DNA of 64,000 bases from Notamacropus eugenii (lineage: Eukaryota; Chordata; Mammalia; Diprotodontia; Macropodidae): assembly GCF_028372415.1 (NCBI RefSeq), contig NC_092878.1, positions 134,492,750-134,556,749 of the forward strand, given 5' to 3'. Below the pieces are notes generated by a model. It saw only the letters and a program-made list of their open reading frames with translations, was not told the origin of the DNA and searched no databases. Shown in pieces: positions 1 to 12,520 of the stretch (position 1 is its first letter; each line of letters opens with the position of its first letter). The position numbers and the translations under genes are program-made.

Positions 1-850
1 ATCAAGCATCACAGCTGAAATAAATATAACCCTTGAGCTTTGATGGGAGGTATATAAATGTGATGAAGTTAAGGCAAAAAAAAGGGAGAATTAAATCACT
101 ACTCTTTGTCCCAGGGGTAATTCTGGTTAAACTTCTTTCCTTTTGCACATAAGTCATATTTGATGGCCATTGAGTTCCCTTCCAACTCTCAAAAATCTGT
201 CATTGTATGATTTAATAAATCCATTATAGGTTTGCCTCAGTCCAAACATTAAGCTGGAAGACATGGCTCAGTATTTAGAACACCCATAGATTGTCATCCC
301 ATAGTCTAGACTTTTATAAGACCTGTATCTCCAGGCCCTACTCTCAATAGGATATTTTTATAAAGCAAATGTTATACAAACTTTTATCTATGTGTGTACT
401 AATTTACAAGCCTATTTATCTTATGACTATCATAAACAGCATTATTCTGTCATACAGGCAATGCAGGATGAGCTATAAGAGTTCCATGTATAGATGGTGA
501 CAACATATGAAGGTGACAAACACCACCATGATCACAACCATCAACATCATCCACACAATTAGAAATATTAATAAAAACAAAATATAATTTAGGAATAGAA
601 ATAATTGTACCAGAGAAAAATAGGGAGAGACAGATAGACATCACTGAGAACTTACTACAAAGTATCAGAGCCCAAGACCTCTAAAAAAGACCTTCAGTGG
701 GAAAAAGGGAAATGTCTTGCAAATATTTTTAAGTAAATTTGCTTTTTTTCTCTTCATAAAAGGTAGAATAAAAATGATCTGATTTAGCTATGGTTCTTTG
801 GTACTCCTCTAAAAGCTTACCTTTAGGCTTCAGAGTTAGGGTAAGTCAAG
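1..850. other. No recognisable gene
   Basis: AT-rich sequence in which I see no gene, no long open frame and no repeat family I can name with confidence. The short frames here have no family resemblance. It may hold old, diverged repeats beyond recognition by eye. Confidence 0.5.
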
Positions 851-859
851 TCAACAAGC

Positions 860-1180
860 TCAGAATTAAGCACTTACTATGTGCTGGGCACTGTGCTAAT
901 AGTTGAGCATGCACAGAAAATAGAAAAATAGCCCCAGCTTTAAAGGAGTTCACAGTGTAGCAGTAGAGGAAACATGCAAATAGCTATGTGCAAATGACAT
1001 TACATGTATTTTATATGCATATGGTAAATTGCAGATAATTCAGGAGAGAAGACACTAAAATGAAAAAGAAATGGAAAAGACTTCTTACAGAAGATGAGAT
1101 TTTGACTGCAACTTGAAAGAAGACAAGGAAGCTAGAAGACAAAGAGTTCCAGAATAGGGATAACAATCAGGTCACATTTT
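860..1180 (+). repeat. MIR/CORE-type SINE-like dispersed repeat
   Basis: It contains the phrase AAGCACTTACTATGTGCTGG followed by GGCACTGTGCTAA, typical of dispersed mammalian repeats of the MIR/CORE-SINE and related group. The following A- and G-rich body (CAAATAGCTATGTGCAAATG) matches the extended form seen in marsupial genomes. The family assignment is from memory and the right edge is uncertain. Confidence 0.6.
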
Positions 1181-1555
1181 TAAAGGATAACTGATCATAT
1201 AAGCTAGAATATAATAAGTGGTAAATGAATCATTCAGGCAATATGTGCTGCAAGAGTTCCAAAAAAAGAGATATCATTGTAAATGGTGTGCTGCGTAAAC
1301 ACATCAAAGAGCCCTTGGGAGCCTTCAAAGAATATAGGACTTAAATGAGTAATTCGAGGCTGGTTAAGGGGAGTTAATATACTTGGCTTTTACTTTCTGG
1401 AGCAACTGGAATCTTCTAATCAGAATCAAAGAGTTATCTAAGTGAAACAATAGATATAATAATGTCATTTCCATGCTTATGAGAATAAGCTATGATATTG
1501 AATATAAAATGAGAAGAAGGAAAACAAAAAGAGTTCAGATAATTTATTCTACTTT

Positions 1556-4361
1556 TTAAGTTTATTTATTTATTTTTAGTTTTCAACATTCATTTCCACA
1601 AAGTTTTGAGTTCCCAATTTTCTCCCCATCCCTCCCCTCCTTCACCTCAAAATATCATGAATTCTGATTACCTCTTCCCCAATCTGCCCTCCATTCTTTC
1701 ACAACCCTCCCTTCCCTTAATCCCATCTCTCTTTTCATGTAAGGGCAAGATTAATTTCTATACTCCATTACCTGTGTTTCTTATTTCCCAGTTGTGTAAA
1801 ACAATTCTCAACATATGTTGCTAAAACTTTGAGTTCCAACTTCTCTTCTTTCCTGCCTCCTCACCTATCCCCACTGAGAAGGCAAGAAATTCAATATCAG
1901 CTATATTTGCGTAGTTTTGCATATGACCTCCATAATAGTCATGTTGTATAAGACAAACTATATTTCCCTCCATCCTAGCCTGCCCCCCATTTGTTCTATC
2001 TTCTCATTTTACCTTGTCCATTTCCAAAAGAGTTTACTTTTAATAACTCCCTCCTCACATTTGTCCTCCCTTCTGTCATCTCCCATATACCCCACTTATC
2101 CCATGCTCCTCTGCTTTCTTGTAGTGTAAGATAGATTTTCATACCAAATTAAGTGTGCATATTATTCCTTCTTAAGCCAAATGTGATGAGAGTAAGCTTC
2201 ACTTTTACCCTCTCACCTCCCCCCTTTTCCCCTCCATTGAAAAAGCTTTATCTTGACTCTTTCATGAGAAATAATTTGCCCCATACCATTTCTCCCTTTC
2301 TCCTCCCAATATATTCCTCTCTCACTCCTTAATTTTATTTTTTTAGATATCATACCTTCCTATTCACCTTAGTCTGTGCTCTGTGTGTGTGTGTGTGCGC
2401 GTGCGTGTGTGTGTATGATCCCTCCATCTACCCAAATACTGAGAAAAATTTAAAGAGTTACAAATATTATCTTTCCATGTAGGAATGTAAACAGCTCAAC
2501 TTTAATAAGTCCCTTATGATTTCTCTTTCCTGTTTACCTTTTCATGCTTCTCTTGATTCTTGTGTTTGAAAGCCAAATTTTGTACTCAGTTTTGCCCTTT
2601 TTATCAAGATTGCTTGAAAGTCTTCTATTTCATTGAACAACCATTTTTTTCCACTGAAGTCTTATACTCAGTTTTGTTGGGTGGATGATTCTTGGTTTTA
2701 ATCCTAGTTACTTTGACTTCTGGAATATCATGCTCCAAGTCCTTTGATCCCTTAATGTAGAAGCTGCTAGATCTCCTGTTATCCTGATTGTATTTCAACA
2801 AGATTCAAATTTTTTCTTTCCAGGTGCTTGAAATACTTTCTCCTTGACCTGGGAACTCTTGAATTTGATTACAATCTTCCTACGAGTTGCTCTTTTCTGA
2901 TGTCTTTGAGGAAGATATTAGTGTATTCTTTCAATATTGATTTTGCCCTCTGGTTCTAGAATATCAGGGCAGTTTTCCTTGATAATTTCATGAAAGATGA
3001 TGTCTTGTTTTTTGGTTTTTTTTTGATCATGGTTTTAGGTAGTCCCATAATTGTTAAATTGTCTCTCCTGTATCTATTTTCTAGGTCAGTTGTTTTTTTC
3101 CAATGTGATATGTGACAATATCATCTGCTTTTTTCATTTTTTTTTGTTTTGTAATTTCTTGGTTTCTCATAAAGTCATTAGCTTCTGTCTGTTTCATTCT
3201 AATTTTTAAAGAACTATTTTCTTCAGTGAGCTTTTGCACTTCCTTTTCTATTTGTCTAATTCTATTTTTTAAAACATTCTTCTTCTTATTTCCTTTTTGG
3301 AACTCTTTTTATTTTTAAAGGTGTTATTTTCTTCAGCATTTTTTGGGTCTCTTTTAGCAAGGTGTTGACCCACTTTTCATGATTTTCTTGCATTGCTCTC
3401 ATTTCTCTTCCCAATTTTTCCTCCACTTCTCTTACTTGACTTTTAAAATCCTTTTTGAGCTCTTCCATGGCCTGAGACCATTGCATATTTATTTTTGATG
3501 TTTGGGATGCAGAAGTCTTAACTTTTTTGTCTTTTCCTGATGGTAAGCATTGTTCTTTCTCATCTGAAAAGATGGGAGAAAATACTTGTTCATCAAAAAA
3601 GCAACCTTCTATAGTTTTAGTATTTTTCCCTTTTTTGGACATTTTTCCAATCAGTTACTTGACTATTGTGTCCTTTGTCAAGAGTAGGGTATACTCTGTG
3701 GACCTGTAAGTCCTTAGTTCTTCTAAAGTGGCACAATCAAGGGAGAGGAGTTTACTCGTCTGCTGGTCTGCACTCTTGTCTGTGAGGAACTACAAGCACT
3801 CTTTCTGGCAAGGATCTTCCAGTAGAGTTTCCTTTCTAGAGCCTCCACCAGCTCGACCAAGGCAGTTCTCCTCACCCTAGGACTACCACTCATGGTGGCT
3901 CAATTACCCCAGGGTATGAGGCAGAAGACCCCAAAAATGAATGCTGCTGCTGCAGTTGCTGCTGCTGCTGGGGCCAAATTGTGTTTCCTTTGCACCCAGG
4001 TGAGAGAGCTTTCTCATTGACATTTGAAGCTGTTTTTGGTGTTTGTGGGTTGAGCACTCTGGCAACCACAGTTGTTCCTTGAAATTCCACCTCCTGAGGC
4101 CTGTTGCAGTCCTGTTCCTACCAGTGCTGTATAGTCAAAGCCAATGGTTGCACACTTCCCCAAGCCTGGTGTGACAGATCTTTCCTTTTGGCCTTCCAGG
4201 CTGCTTTGGGCTGGAAATCTCTTTCGCTCTGTTGTTTTTTGGCTTCAGCTGCTCTAGGATTGGTTTAAAGTCATTTTTTTTACAGGTATTTTATGGGCTA
4301 TGGAGGGGGGAGCTTCTACAAGTCTGTCTTTCTACTTTGCCATCTTGGCCCTGTCCCCCTC
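1556..4361 (-). mobile_element. HAL1-type half-L1 retrotransposon, full length (copy 1)
   Basis: On the minus strand the element reads: 5' leader starting near 4361 and containing the CCAAGATGGC box, a CAG-rich leader segment, an ORF1 region beginning at 3642, then a purine-rich 3' region with a GT/CA microsatellite at 2382-2415, ending in an A/T-rich tail near 1560. There is no ORF2. The 8-bp sequence TCTACTTT lies on both sides (1548-1555 and 4362-4369) and is the likely target-site duplication. The same order recurs in three other copies in this window, so this is a family and not a single deletion. HAL1 (ORF1-only L1 derivative) is the established name for such elements. The ORF1 is broken. 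Confidence 0.85.
3286..3642 (-). pseudogene. L1-type ORF1p N-terminal part in HAL1 copy 1
   Basis: A 118-codon open frame starting MSKKGKN, rich in Lys, Glu and Gln, with a heptad-like stretch around residues 50-105 that would form the ORF1p coiled coil. The downstream RNA-binding part (RRM-like block, seen in copy 4 as NLKIMGLPE) lies in other frames toward 2790, so the protein is truncated. The same N-terminus can be read at the equivalent place in copies 3 and 4. ORF1p is an RNA-binding trimer. This copy cannot encode a complete one. Confidence 0.75.
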
Positions 4362-4379
4362 TCTACTTTCTATAAAAAG

Positions 4380-5400
4380 AAAAAAAAATTAGTTAAAAAT
4401 TATTTGCAATATTTTGCTTTTTCCTACTGACTCGTCTTCTCTGGAGGTCTTGGATTTGGATATTTTCTAGTAAGTTCTCTGTGATGTCTATCTCTCCCTT
4501 TACTTCTCTGTTTTTCTCTCACAAATATTTCTACTTTAAAATTATATTTTGTTTTTGTTCATTTTATTAATATTTCAAATTGTTTGGATTTTATATCAAC
4601 TTCATTTTCAAATATATAATTCTTTCTTTTTTCAATACAGAAAGCCTACCTTCTAATGTTTAAAAAAGAAAAATGTTCAGCAAAATGAATCAACATGTCA
4701 ACTCTTATAACAGCATATGCAAAAATTCACATCCGTAGTTCAGTACCACCACAGAAAAAGAGTGAGGAAACTCTGTTACTTATCTCTTCTCGAGATCTAT
4801 GCTTGGTCATTATAATTCAATGATTCTGATTATATTTTTTTCTTTTCCTTTCATTTTGCATTATTAAACTGGCTCTGTATGTTGCTGCCTTTGTTCTGCT
4901 TTCTTCTCTCTGCATTCATTGATATAAAACATCTCATGCTTCTCTGAATTCTTCATTTTTTTTACTTATAGAATAAAAATATCACTAAGATATACACATG
5001 CAACAATTTGTTTAGCTATTCCTTAAACAATGGGTATCTATTTAATTTCCAATTCCTTGAAACCACACAAAAAATTCTCTGCTGTGAATATTCTCGTGTA
5101 TACAAGATTTGTCTATTTTTGACTCCCTTGGATCATGACAAAAGTAGGTCAAAGGACACAGGTGACTTTCTAAGAGCATGATTTCAGAATGTTTTTAGAA
5201 TGATTCTACTCAAATCACACCAAGAGTGTGTTATTGTTCCTGTCTTTCTGCATTCAATCCAAAATCTAATATTTCCATCTTTCCTCATATTTGACAAGTA
5301 TCTGGGTATGAGTTGAAACCCCAGAATTGTTTTGATTTATTTTTCTCATTTTTATCATGAAGTCTTCTTTCAGATGATTGTCAAGTTTTAATTATTCTTT
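4380..5400 (-). mobile_element. Old L1 3' end (3' UTR and ORF2 tail), decayed
   Basis: On the plus strand one reads the reverse complement of the L1 ORF2 C-terminal region (TATCTATTTAATTTCC, then CTGCTGTGAATATT at the usual spacing), followed to the left by the older L1 3' UTR. It is more diverged than the 45.7-kb and 51-kb L1 copies. The left edge near HAL1 copy 1 is uncertain. No frame survives. Confidence 0.6.
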
Positions 5401-5458
5401 TGGGAAATGTTTTTTCATAAAATAATTCATAAAAAGTGATTCCTTCAAATAATAAAGT

Positions 5459-5597
5459 AATATATATATATTGAATATATATGTGTGTATATATACACAC
5501 ATATACGTATGTATATATACATATATGTGTGCATGTATATACATATATATTATGTATATATTTATATATGTATATATATATATACATATATATGAAA
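5459..5597. repeat. TA/TATG-rich microsatellite
   Basis: About 140 bases of alternating TA, TATG and CATA units. Such tracts give spurious Tyr/Ile-rich frames on both strands, none of which is a gene. Confidence 0.95.
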
Positions 5598-5699
5598 TGT
5601 TTCTAAAAAGTCTGATGGAATATGTCTCCAAAAGTGAATATGGAGATGTTTCTAGCTTTGCCCTTCCCATACTTCCTTTGTGCTACTGAAATTCTATTT

Positions 5700-5945
5700 G
5701 CTCATAGAGCACAGTGCTTTCTTTGATTTAGGTACACCACGTGGAGTGGTCTTGTGCCTGTGTCTCTCACGTCTTGCAATTGATACTAAAATTCTTCAGA
5801 GGGACCTTATCAGTTTCTTTGTACCACTTCTTTTGACCTCCCTGTGAGTACTCGCCTAATGGAAGTTCCCCATAAAATAGTGTTTTAGGTCAACATGCAT
5901 TTGGAATTTGAGCTACATGTCCCATGACATTAGTAGTTTGTCCAC
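5700..5945 (-). mobile_element. RTE-clade LINE fragment (ORF C-terminal region)
   Basis: The segment aligns by eye, block for block, with the RTE 3' region at 50390-50580 (shared phrases include CACCA(T/C)G(T/C)TGAGTGGTC and CCATAAAATAGT). It is a diverged copy without an open frame and is cut at both ends. RTE elements are common in marsupials. Confidence 0.65.
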
Positions 5946-5992
5946 AAGACAACTTTCTACCAGAGACAAGAGTAGGAGTCAATTTATAAATT

Positions 5993-6027
<35 letters not shown>

Positions 6028-6060
6028 CAAGTATATACACACATGTACACATATATACAT
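5993..6060. repeat. CA/TA microsatellite
   Basis: A CA run at 5993-6029 followed by a short mixed CA/TA tail. Likely polymorphic. Confidence 0.95.
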
Positions 6061-6544
6061 TTAAATTAGCAAATAGTTTGCCAAAGATACTTTCAGGTTT
6101 TTAAATGTCAGTGAATATTTACATGAAGAAAGTACTGAATTTGAAATACATCTCAAAATAAAAATTAACTTTTTTAGATGATAAAGGGCTTATTTTTTTA
6201 GTTATTATTCCTTCCTTTTTCCTTCAAATTTCCTTCAAGGATAAACATGCTATCATAATATGCTTCATATAACTTAATTTGAAAGAAAACATTTCTATAA
6301 AATTTTCAGTGGAGAAGGTTGTGAGATGAGCTAAATGAAAAACCTGAAGAAGGAACTGCGAAATGATTTAGAGGACAATGGGGTTGTGAAGATGGCTTCA
6401 ATGATGCAATTTAAGGAGTAATTCTGAATGACTTGGGGATTAGTTCAAGGAGAAAGAAAAATTCAGGTGAAGAAAGAAAAGATGAGCTAGAACTGAAGAT
6501 GGACTCATGATGAAGGGAAAGAAGATGTAACACCACTTTTGTCC

Positions 6545-6770
6545 TTGTTGTTTAGTTATTTAGAACTTCTCATGACCCCATTGGGGGTTTTCTTGAGAGA
6601 GATACTGAAATGGTTTCCCATTTCTTTCTCCAGCTTATTTTACAGATGAATAAACTGACGCAAACAGGGTGAAGTGACTTGAAGAGTGACACAGCTATTA
6701 AGTATCTGAGGCCAGAATTCAACTCAGTTCCTCCTGACTCCAAGCCCAGAACTCTATCCACTCACCCTAA
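6545..6770 (-). repeat. Mar1-type CORE-SINE
   Basis: The minus strand shows the classic order of a marsupial CORE-SINE: GGCTTGGAGTCAGGAGGA..., a tRNA-like head, then TGACTTG...CACCCTGTTTGCG, a CAGTTTATTCATCTGTAAAA motif, and the end GGAAACCATTTCAGTATCTC followed by CCCAATGGGGTCATGAGAA. That last block is characteristic of Mar1. The element is near full length. The frame on its reverse strand is not a gene. Confidence 0.8.
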
Positions 6771-6899
6771 GGTGGAGAAGACAACAAAAATATATCCCTC
6801 CAAGAGCCAGGGCATGCTGCTAATATGCTCACTCAAAGGGCAGGCTGGCCACATGCCTGAAACAGAGGTTGAAGGGATCCAATAGATGTCCCTGCATTC

Positions 6900-7480
6900 T
6901 CAAGTATGTCAGGTGCTTATTTTTAAAATAGAAGAAAAGTTTCAGGGAAGAATAAAAATGGTTCTTAGAGGCAGAGGGGAATCCTAATGTACATCTGAAG
7001 TTTGGAGGGTGAAAAGAGAGTTCAGAGTAGAGAAAGAGATAAGAAAAATCACTGAATCCTTGGAGCTAAGAAAAAAATGAAAAAACTTTTCTTTGGAAGA
7101 AAGGAGTCAGGGGTTTTGTAGTGTCTTATTCTCCAAGGCATAACACATATCGATAGATATACCCGAGTGAGAAATCATAAAGCAATAAATCAACAAAAAA
7201 TTTATTTTCTATTATTTTACTATGTTAAATTAAAAATACAATAAAGTGTAAAGTTTTCAGAGAATAGATTTCAGAAGTTTAGAGGAAGAATATGAAGAAT
7301 TCCACAGACTAAAAAATCATATAGGGTGAGTTAGCCCATGAAGACTGGGGAGTTCTCAAAAATACAATCGTAAAGATATAATGAAAACTCATTTGAAGAG
7401 AAATTTAAAAATTATGGTTGTCCAAAGAGATTTCTGTGTGGATTTTCAGGAAATTTACCAATATATTTAGATTTTTTCTT
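6900..7480. other. No recognisable feature
   Basis: A-rich, purine-skewed plus strand. I see no gene and no nameable repeat. Confidence 0.45.
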
Positions 7481-7555
7481 TTGTAGGCAAAGGGGGTTAA
7501 GTGACTTGCCCAGGGTCATAAAGATAATAAGTGTCTGATGCTGAATTCGTACTTA
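7480..7555 (-). repeat. CORE-SINE fragment
   Basis: GGGTTAAGTGACTTGCCCAG followed by GGTCATAAAGATAATAAGTG is the conserved core of MIR/Mar-type SINEs in reverse orientation. Both ends are missing. Confidence 0.75.
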
Positions 7556-7754
7556 GATATTTAAAGACACATACAGAATATGGAAGCAAGAGCAGGTATA
7601 AGAGGATGCATTGAAAAGCATGGCATGGCTCTGAAAAAATAATTTTGGAAGTCTTTAAGTTTAGAATAAAATATTTTCTTTTCTCAGCCAAAGAGAATGA
7701 TTTTTGGATCATTCCTTTAGAATGAAAGGTATAGAAGGAAAATCCATATTAGGA

Positions 7755-7905
7755 AGTTGACTATCGCAGCTTAAGAGTTGGATGTGACCTCAGAGACTAT
7801 GTAATCCAATTTCCTCATTATATTACAGTGTTAGAGAGTGAATTCTAGGGAGGTGAACTGAATTGCCTAAGATTTTCTAACTCCTGAGCCAATGTTTTAA
7901 CAACA
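7755..7905 (-). repeat. MIR/Ther-like SINE, diverged
   Basis: The pattern 'GAGTTGGATGTGACCTCAGA' then 'GTAATCCAATTTCCTCATTA' resembles the widespread block seen more clearly at 10850 and 63490. It has decayed, and orientation follows the MIR-like core. Confidence 0.5.
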
Positions 7906-7929
7906 GTGTAAGAGATCGCCTTGCTTGTA

Positions 7930-9050
7930 TAGGTGAATTAAAGTCAGAGATGGCAATGTACAAAGGAGGCTGTTTTATGTGACTTTGGAACTATTGTCAC
8001 TGATTTATGAGAGACTGGGAAAGAATGGAAGTATGGAATTGGAGAAGGACAAATTTTGAACTCATTTAAACACATAGGAGCACATGTTAAAGAGATGGTT
8101 TGTGAATAACTAAAAAAAAAAAGAAGGCAGCAATTGCCAAGAGTCAGGGAGATCACTTTAGCAAGAAAAATGTATTATGCTTATCTAACTTGATTTCATT
8201 TCTGACCCAGCTCAATACATTGGTAGATCAAAGAGATGCTATGGAAAAGTTTAACTAGATTACAACAAAACATTTTTAAAAGGTTATGATGTTTCTGTGG
8301 AAAAAGAAAGAGTAGTGTAAGCTGGAAAATAGTATAGTTCTACTAGTAGTAGTACTGGTTGAATGACTAGACTCCAAAAATACATATTAATTGTTCAGTA
8401 TCAACATGGAAACAGGTCTCTAATGGATTGAACAACAGAAATGTGTATGACTCTAAGGGGCTAACAGTTTTTAAAGTGAATTGGAAAAAAAAAGTATGGA
8501 TGACATTCTTATTAAATGCAGACATGATGCTAAAGGGGGAGGGGTAGTTAATTCATTGGTGACAAAGTCAGGATTTAAAAATGTTTTGACAAGTGAAAAT
8601 ATTAGATTGAAACAAATAAGATTAAAGTTAACAGAGGCAAATGCAATATCTTCCACCTGGGTTCAAAAAATAAGTTTATCAAGTACAGTAAGACATATTT
8701 AGAGAGCTATTCACATGAAAAAAGATCCAAGTGTTTTAGTGCATTGTAAATTCAGCATAGGTCTGGAGTGCTAGGGCAGTCAAAAGAAATATTTGAGACT
8801 GCGTAAGTTGTATTATTAGGCAACACTAAAAAAAAAAATACCTTGTGCCCAAGAATAAAGAGGCTATAATGCCACAATATTAAGTCTGATCATCAGAAAT
8901 ATTTGTTTGAATTCTGGGCACCGTATTTTAGCAAGGTCATAAATTAGCTAACAAGTAGTAAAGGAAGGACAAACTTTATGATGATGTAGTATCTCCAGTT
9001 TATGTTTTTTTTAATTTGAAGAAATTAGGGATTTTTCCCCTGAATTTAAG
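7930..9050. other. No recognisable gene
   Basis: A-rich plus strand with several homopolymer A runs (near 8110, 8487, 8830). These may be tails of old retroelements. No open frame here has a recognisable product, and I see no clear repeat family. Confidence 0.45.
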
Positions 9051-9059
9051 AATTACAGT

Positions 9060-9440
9060 ATTGCAAAGGAACATACCTCAGTGGCCACCTAATCTAACTG
9101 ATTTCTGAAAAGAATCTGTCCTGCAAAATGCCCAGAGGGTGCCCATCTTGCCTTTGCTTGAAGATCTCTTCTTGAAGGATGACCCACCACCACCTGGAGC
9201 AACCTTTTGTAGGTACGGATAAGTTTGCTTAGACCTTTTTCCTTACATTAAGACTACATATTGCTTTTAGGAGTTTCCATCAGTTGTTTCTAGACATGCT
9301 CCTTAGGCAAAGTGGAGAATGTCTAATTTCTCTTCCACTGGACAGCCTTTCAAATACTCATTGCCTCCATGCACTTACCCTGAATTTCAATTTCCTGGTA
9401 ACCACTATGATTTGTATTTCCCAGTCCATAAATCATTTCT
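9060..9440 (-). mobile_element. CR1/L3-clade LINE 3' region, ancient
   Basis: The plus strand reads like the reverse of a CR1-clade 3' region: CTAATCTAACTGATTTCTGA, TTTGCTTGAAGATCTCTTCT, TTTTTCCTTACATTAAGACT, CTTCCACTGGACAGCCTTTC and AAATACTCATTGCC, in the order and spacing found in ancient amniote L3/CR1 copies. It is too old to keep a frame. Family from memory, not checked by alignment. Confidence 0.55.
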
Positions 9441-9974
9441 CATTGGTAGAAACAAAACGATAGAAATAAAATAAGAGTGGAGTGGTTTTATCTTGTTGCT
9501 CTCATTTGCCATCATCACGTAATCTACCTTGAACCTTTGTACTGTTCCTTCTTTGATTTTCTCACTGTTATTCCTGGCCTCTGGGGCTAGGCTGCCAGAC
9601 CATTAGAGTGAAAATTATCTTGTATTAGTCTTAAAACAGAGGGGGTCTCTTGTTCTGTTCATAAAATGAAGCTGTAGAAATGACCCAAACTCTCTGAAGG
9701 GTATTGGAAAAGGCCAGTCTGTTATTGATTCATCTGTACCAATGGTTTTTGGCCTTTGTGAATTTATTTATTTTTAACATATAAACAACTTTTTAAAAAT
9801 GCAATTAGTTTCCTTATGTCTCTGTAATATGTGTTATTTATTTTTCCTAAAATCATACAGTTTGGGTTTTTTTTGCCCTTAAAATCATTACTCTGAGATA
9901 GGGTACATATAGACTTCATCAGACTGCTGAAAGAGACCATAAGATATGAAAAGGTCCAAACTGAAAAAGCCTAC

Positions 9975-10205
9975 AGCTGCTTGGTGGAACAGTGGAGAGT
10001 CAGGGAGAACTGAGTTCAGATCCAGCCTTGGACACTAACTAACTGGGTGATCTCAGGGAACTCACTTAATCTCTATTTGTCTCAATTATAAAATTAGAAG
10101 TAATTTTAGAACATACACCCCAGGGTTGTGAGGATAAAAGGAGATAATATTTGTCAAACACTTAACACAGTGGTCCATATAGGTGCTATATGAACATGAT
10201 TTGTT
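9975..10205 (+). repeat. MIR-type SINE, near full length
   Basis: In order: GAGTTCAGATCCAGCCTTGG (head), ACTAACTGGGTGATCTCAGG and GAACTCACTTAATCTC (core), ATTATAAAATTAGAAG, GGGTTGTGAGGATAAAAGGA, and the 3' phrase ACACTTAACACAGTGG. This is the full MIR/CORE-SINE order in plus orientation. Confidence 0.8.
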
Positions 10206-10209
10206 TATT

Positions 10210-10745
10210 ATTGCAGAGACCATATTACATAGAAAAAATTGGCATATATTTTCTGAAATAGAAAAGTATTCAATTACACCACGGTGTTCCAACTTGATTC
10301 CCAATTGTGACAATGCCCTTCAGAAAATTTGATGTTTCTAGATCATTCTGGAGAATTGGTTTTGCTTTCTAAGGTGTAAAAAATATGGGGGGATTCTATA
10401 GGATTTTGAGTAAGAATCAATGATAATGACATAGAAACTTGCTAAGTACCACCCATTCAATTTAAACTGATTCAATAAGCATCAAAAATTTCTCTGTTGT
10501 CACATCTGATGATGGAGCTAGGAAATAGGATATTATATAAATTATTTATACATATATAGATATAAAATTGTGTGTGCATTTGTATATTTACACATACTTA
10601 TACACATACAAATATATCTTTATCTACTTACATATGTAGATATATCTTCATGCATATATTGATATATTTATGCATATACACAGACGTTTGTGAAGAAAGA
10701 GAATAGAATGTAATTGGAATAAAAGATGGAACAAAAGAGACTAAT
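10210..10745. other. Unassigned sequence with a TA/CA-rich tract
   Basis: No gene seen. It contains a TATA/CATA-rich low-complexity tract at about 10540-10685. Confidence 0.5.
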
Positions 10746-10749
10746 CTTT

Positions 10750-11160
10750 TCTTAATCCCCAGCTGCTAGTATCTAGTGCCTTTTCTCCAAACTATGTATT
10801 AATTTACAATCATTCTCTATGTTTATGCTGTACATATTTATACATCTTTACGATCATAGGAGCAGATCTAAAAGGGATCTTAGGGACCATACAATTCAAT
10901 CTTCTCATTTTATAGAATGAGAAAACTGAAGTACAGAGAGGTTTAAACTGCTTGTATCTGAGGTGGGATTTGAACCCAAGTCCTGACAACTCCAGGTCTA
11001 TCAATATATCTATCACCCCATTCTGTTTCTTGCTATCTCTCCCTGAGAGTCCAAAATCCCTAAAAATAGGGATTATGTTAATCTTTGTATTTGTATCCTT
11101 AGCAGTCAACAATATGTCTGATACTTCTAGTCACCTGATAAATCTTGTTGATTGATTTAT
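10750..11160 (+). mobile_element. L2-clade LINE 3' end interrupted by a SINE
   Basis: CCAGCTGCTAGTATCTAGTG then CTTTTCTCCAAACTATG (10760-10800), and after the SINE the phrase GGATTATGTTAATCTTTGTA, TCCTTAGCAGTCAACA and a terminal TTGATTGATT, form the usual L2-clade 3' end (stay-stop-poly-A-less tail with TGATTGATT). The SINE at 10850-10990 lies inside it. Confidence 0.6.
10850..10990 (-). repeat. MIR/Ther-like SINE inside an L2 relic
   Basis: GGATCTTAGGGACCATACAA, CTTCTCATTTTATAGAATGA, GAAAACTGAAGTACAGAGAG and GATTTGAACCCAAGTCCTGA are reverse-strand MIR/Ther core motifs. Confidence 0.75.
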
Positions 11161-12250
11161 CTAATGTGCTGTAAAAGTCAAGGATGGGAGAAGTATGTCT
11201 AGACAGTAGTTCCTATGAAAAAGATCTGGGGGCTTTAGTGAAACATACCACAAGCTCAATATGGTGATTTAATTCAATTCCATTGAATTAAAAATCAATC
11301 ATATTATCCAGTTCTTCAAATATGCACCCAAACCAAACATAAAATAATAATAAAAGCTACCAACTGGTCCCAAGAGCACTTCTATCTAAGATCTACCAAA
11401 TATCAAGACAAGAATGGAATAATTATACTTCATACTTGTCTAGCTTCAGCTTTGCAAAGAACTATTTTCACTGTAATCATGTAAGGTTTAGAAACTGTGT
11501 ATTCCAGGATTTAGAACTACACTGATTTTTTAAAAAAGAAAAAAAATAAAATATATATATATAGTCTGACCCTTCTAACTTCACAGATGAAGAAAGTTAG
11601 GCCTCAGGAGATCATCCCTTGCCTAAATTGAAACCCTATTATTTTGGGACAGGTGTGGAAATCTATAAGATTTAAGGGTCTGCTTAAAAATTAAATTAAA
11701 AAAAAAAACAAAACACTGCAATTGTGTGTAATATGTTTTGACTTGATAGTGGTACAGAATAAATTCAGCATATTTTAAAAATTGAAACTGCATGTTCATA
11801 TACAATTAATATAGCAGATAAATGTTTCCTAAAAAGGCCAAAGGGCATAAAAAGATACTTTAGTAGGAAGAGACTTGTATCACCAAGAAAGGCTATATGC
11901 ATATTGTCTAAAGAGTCTAGACACAAGCAAGATCTGGATTTGAATTTTTTCTCTTACATATATTGGCTGTATGTCCCTAGATAAGTTATTCAACCATTCA
12001 ATGCTCTAGGCAACTTTCTGAAACTAGAAAGTGCCAGACTATATTTTAAATGGTGTTTCTTCACATAGAAGTTCCCTTCACTAGGGAAATCATATAATTA
12101 ATTCCTGTCCCTAGAGCGTGTCTCAATGTCTGTTTGCCTTTATACCAAGACAATATACCATTATAGAGTTCTGAGTAATCTACATATTTGGTTTGTGTTC
12201 ATGTGAATAATTAGCATTTGTCCTTTATGTACCATGTTTCCCCTAGCTGG
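11160..12250. other. No recognisable gene
   Basis: AT-rich, with a TATA run near 11553 and poly-A near 11698. I see no family that I can name with confidence and no coding frame of note. Confidence 0.45.
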
Positions 12251-12254
12251 TGTT

Positions 12255-12306
12255 ATACATGTATGTATGTGTGTATGTATGTATGTATGTATATATGTAT
12301 ATGTAG
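12255..12306. repeat. TGTA tetranucleotide microsatellite
   Basis: TGTA/TGTG units ending in TATATGTATATG. It abuts the L1 3' end that follows. Confidence 0.9.
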
Positions 12307-12319
12307 TAAAACATTTTAA

Positions 12320-12520
12320 CATTTGTGTTTAAGTTTTAATTTCCAGACCCTGTCCCTCTCTCCCCACTTTCCTTCTCACCTCCTTGAGGGAGTAAACAAT
12401 CAGATCTAGGTTATACATGCACAATAATATAAAACATTTCCATATTAGTCATTTTGTACAAGAAGACTCAAATAAAAGAAAAAAGAACGAAAAATCTCCA
12501 TGATGAATAAAAACCACAGG
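12320..12520 (-). mobile_element. L1 3' UTR fragment
   Basis: It reads as the reverse complement of the older L1 3' UTR (CCCTCTCTCCCCACTTTCC, then ATATAAAACATTTCCATATT and AGTCATTTTGTACAAGAAGA), matching the layout at 45720-45900. It is strongly 5'-truncated. Confidence 0.6.

Noticed and set aside
6679..6885. 68-codon plus-strand frame
   Set aside because: It overlaps the reverse strand of the Mar1-type SINE and has no family resemblance.
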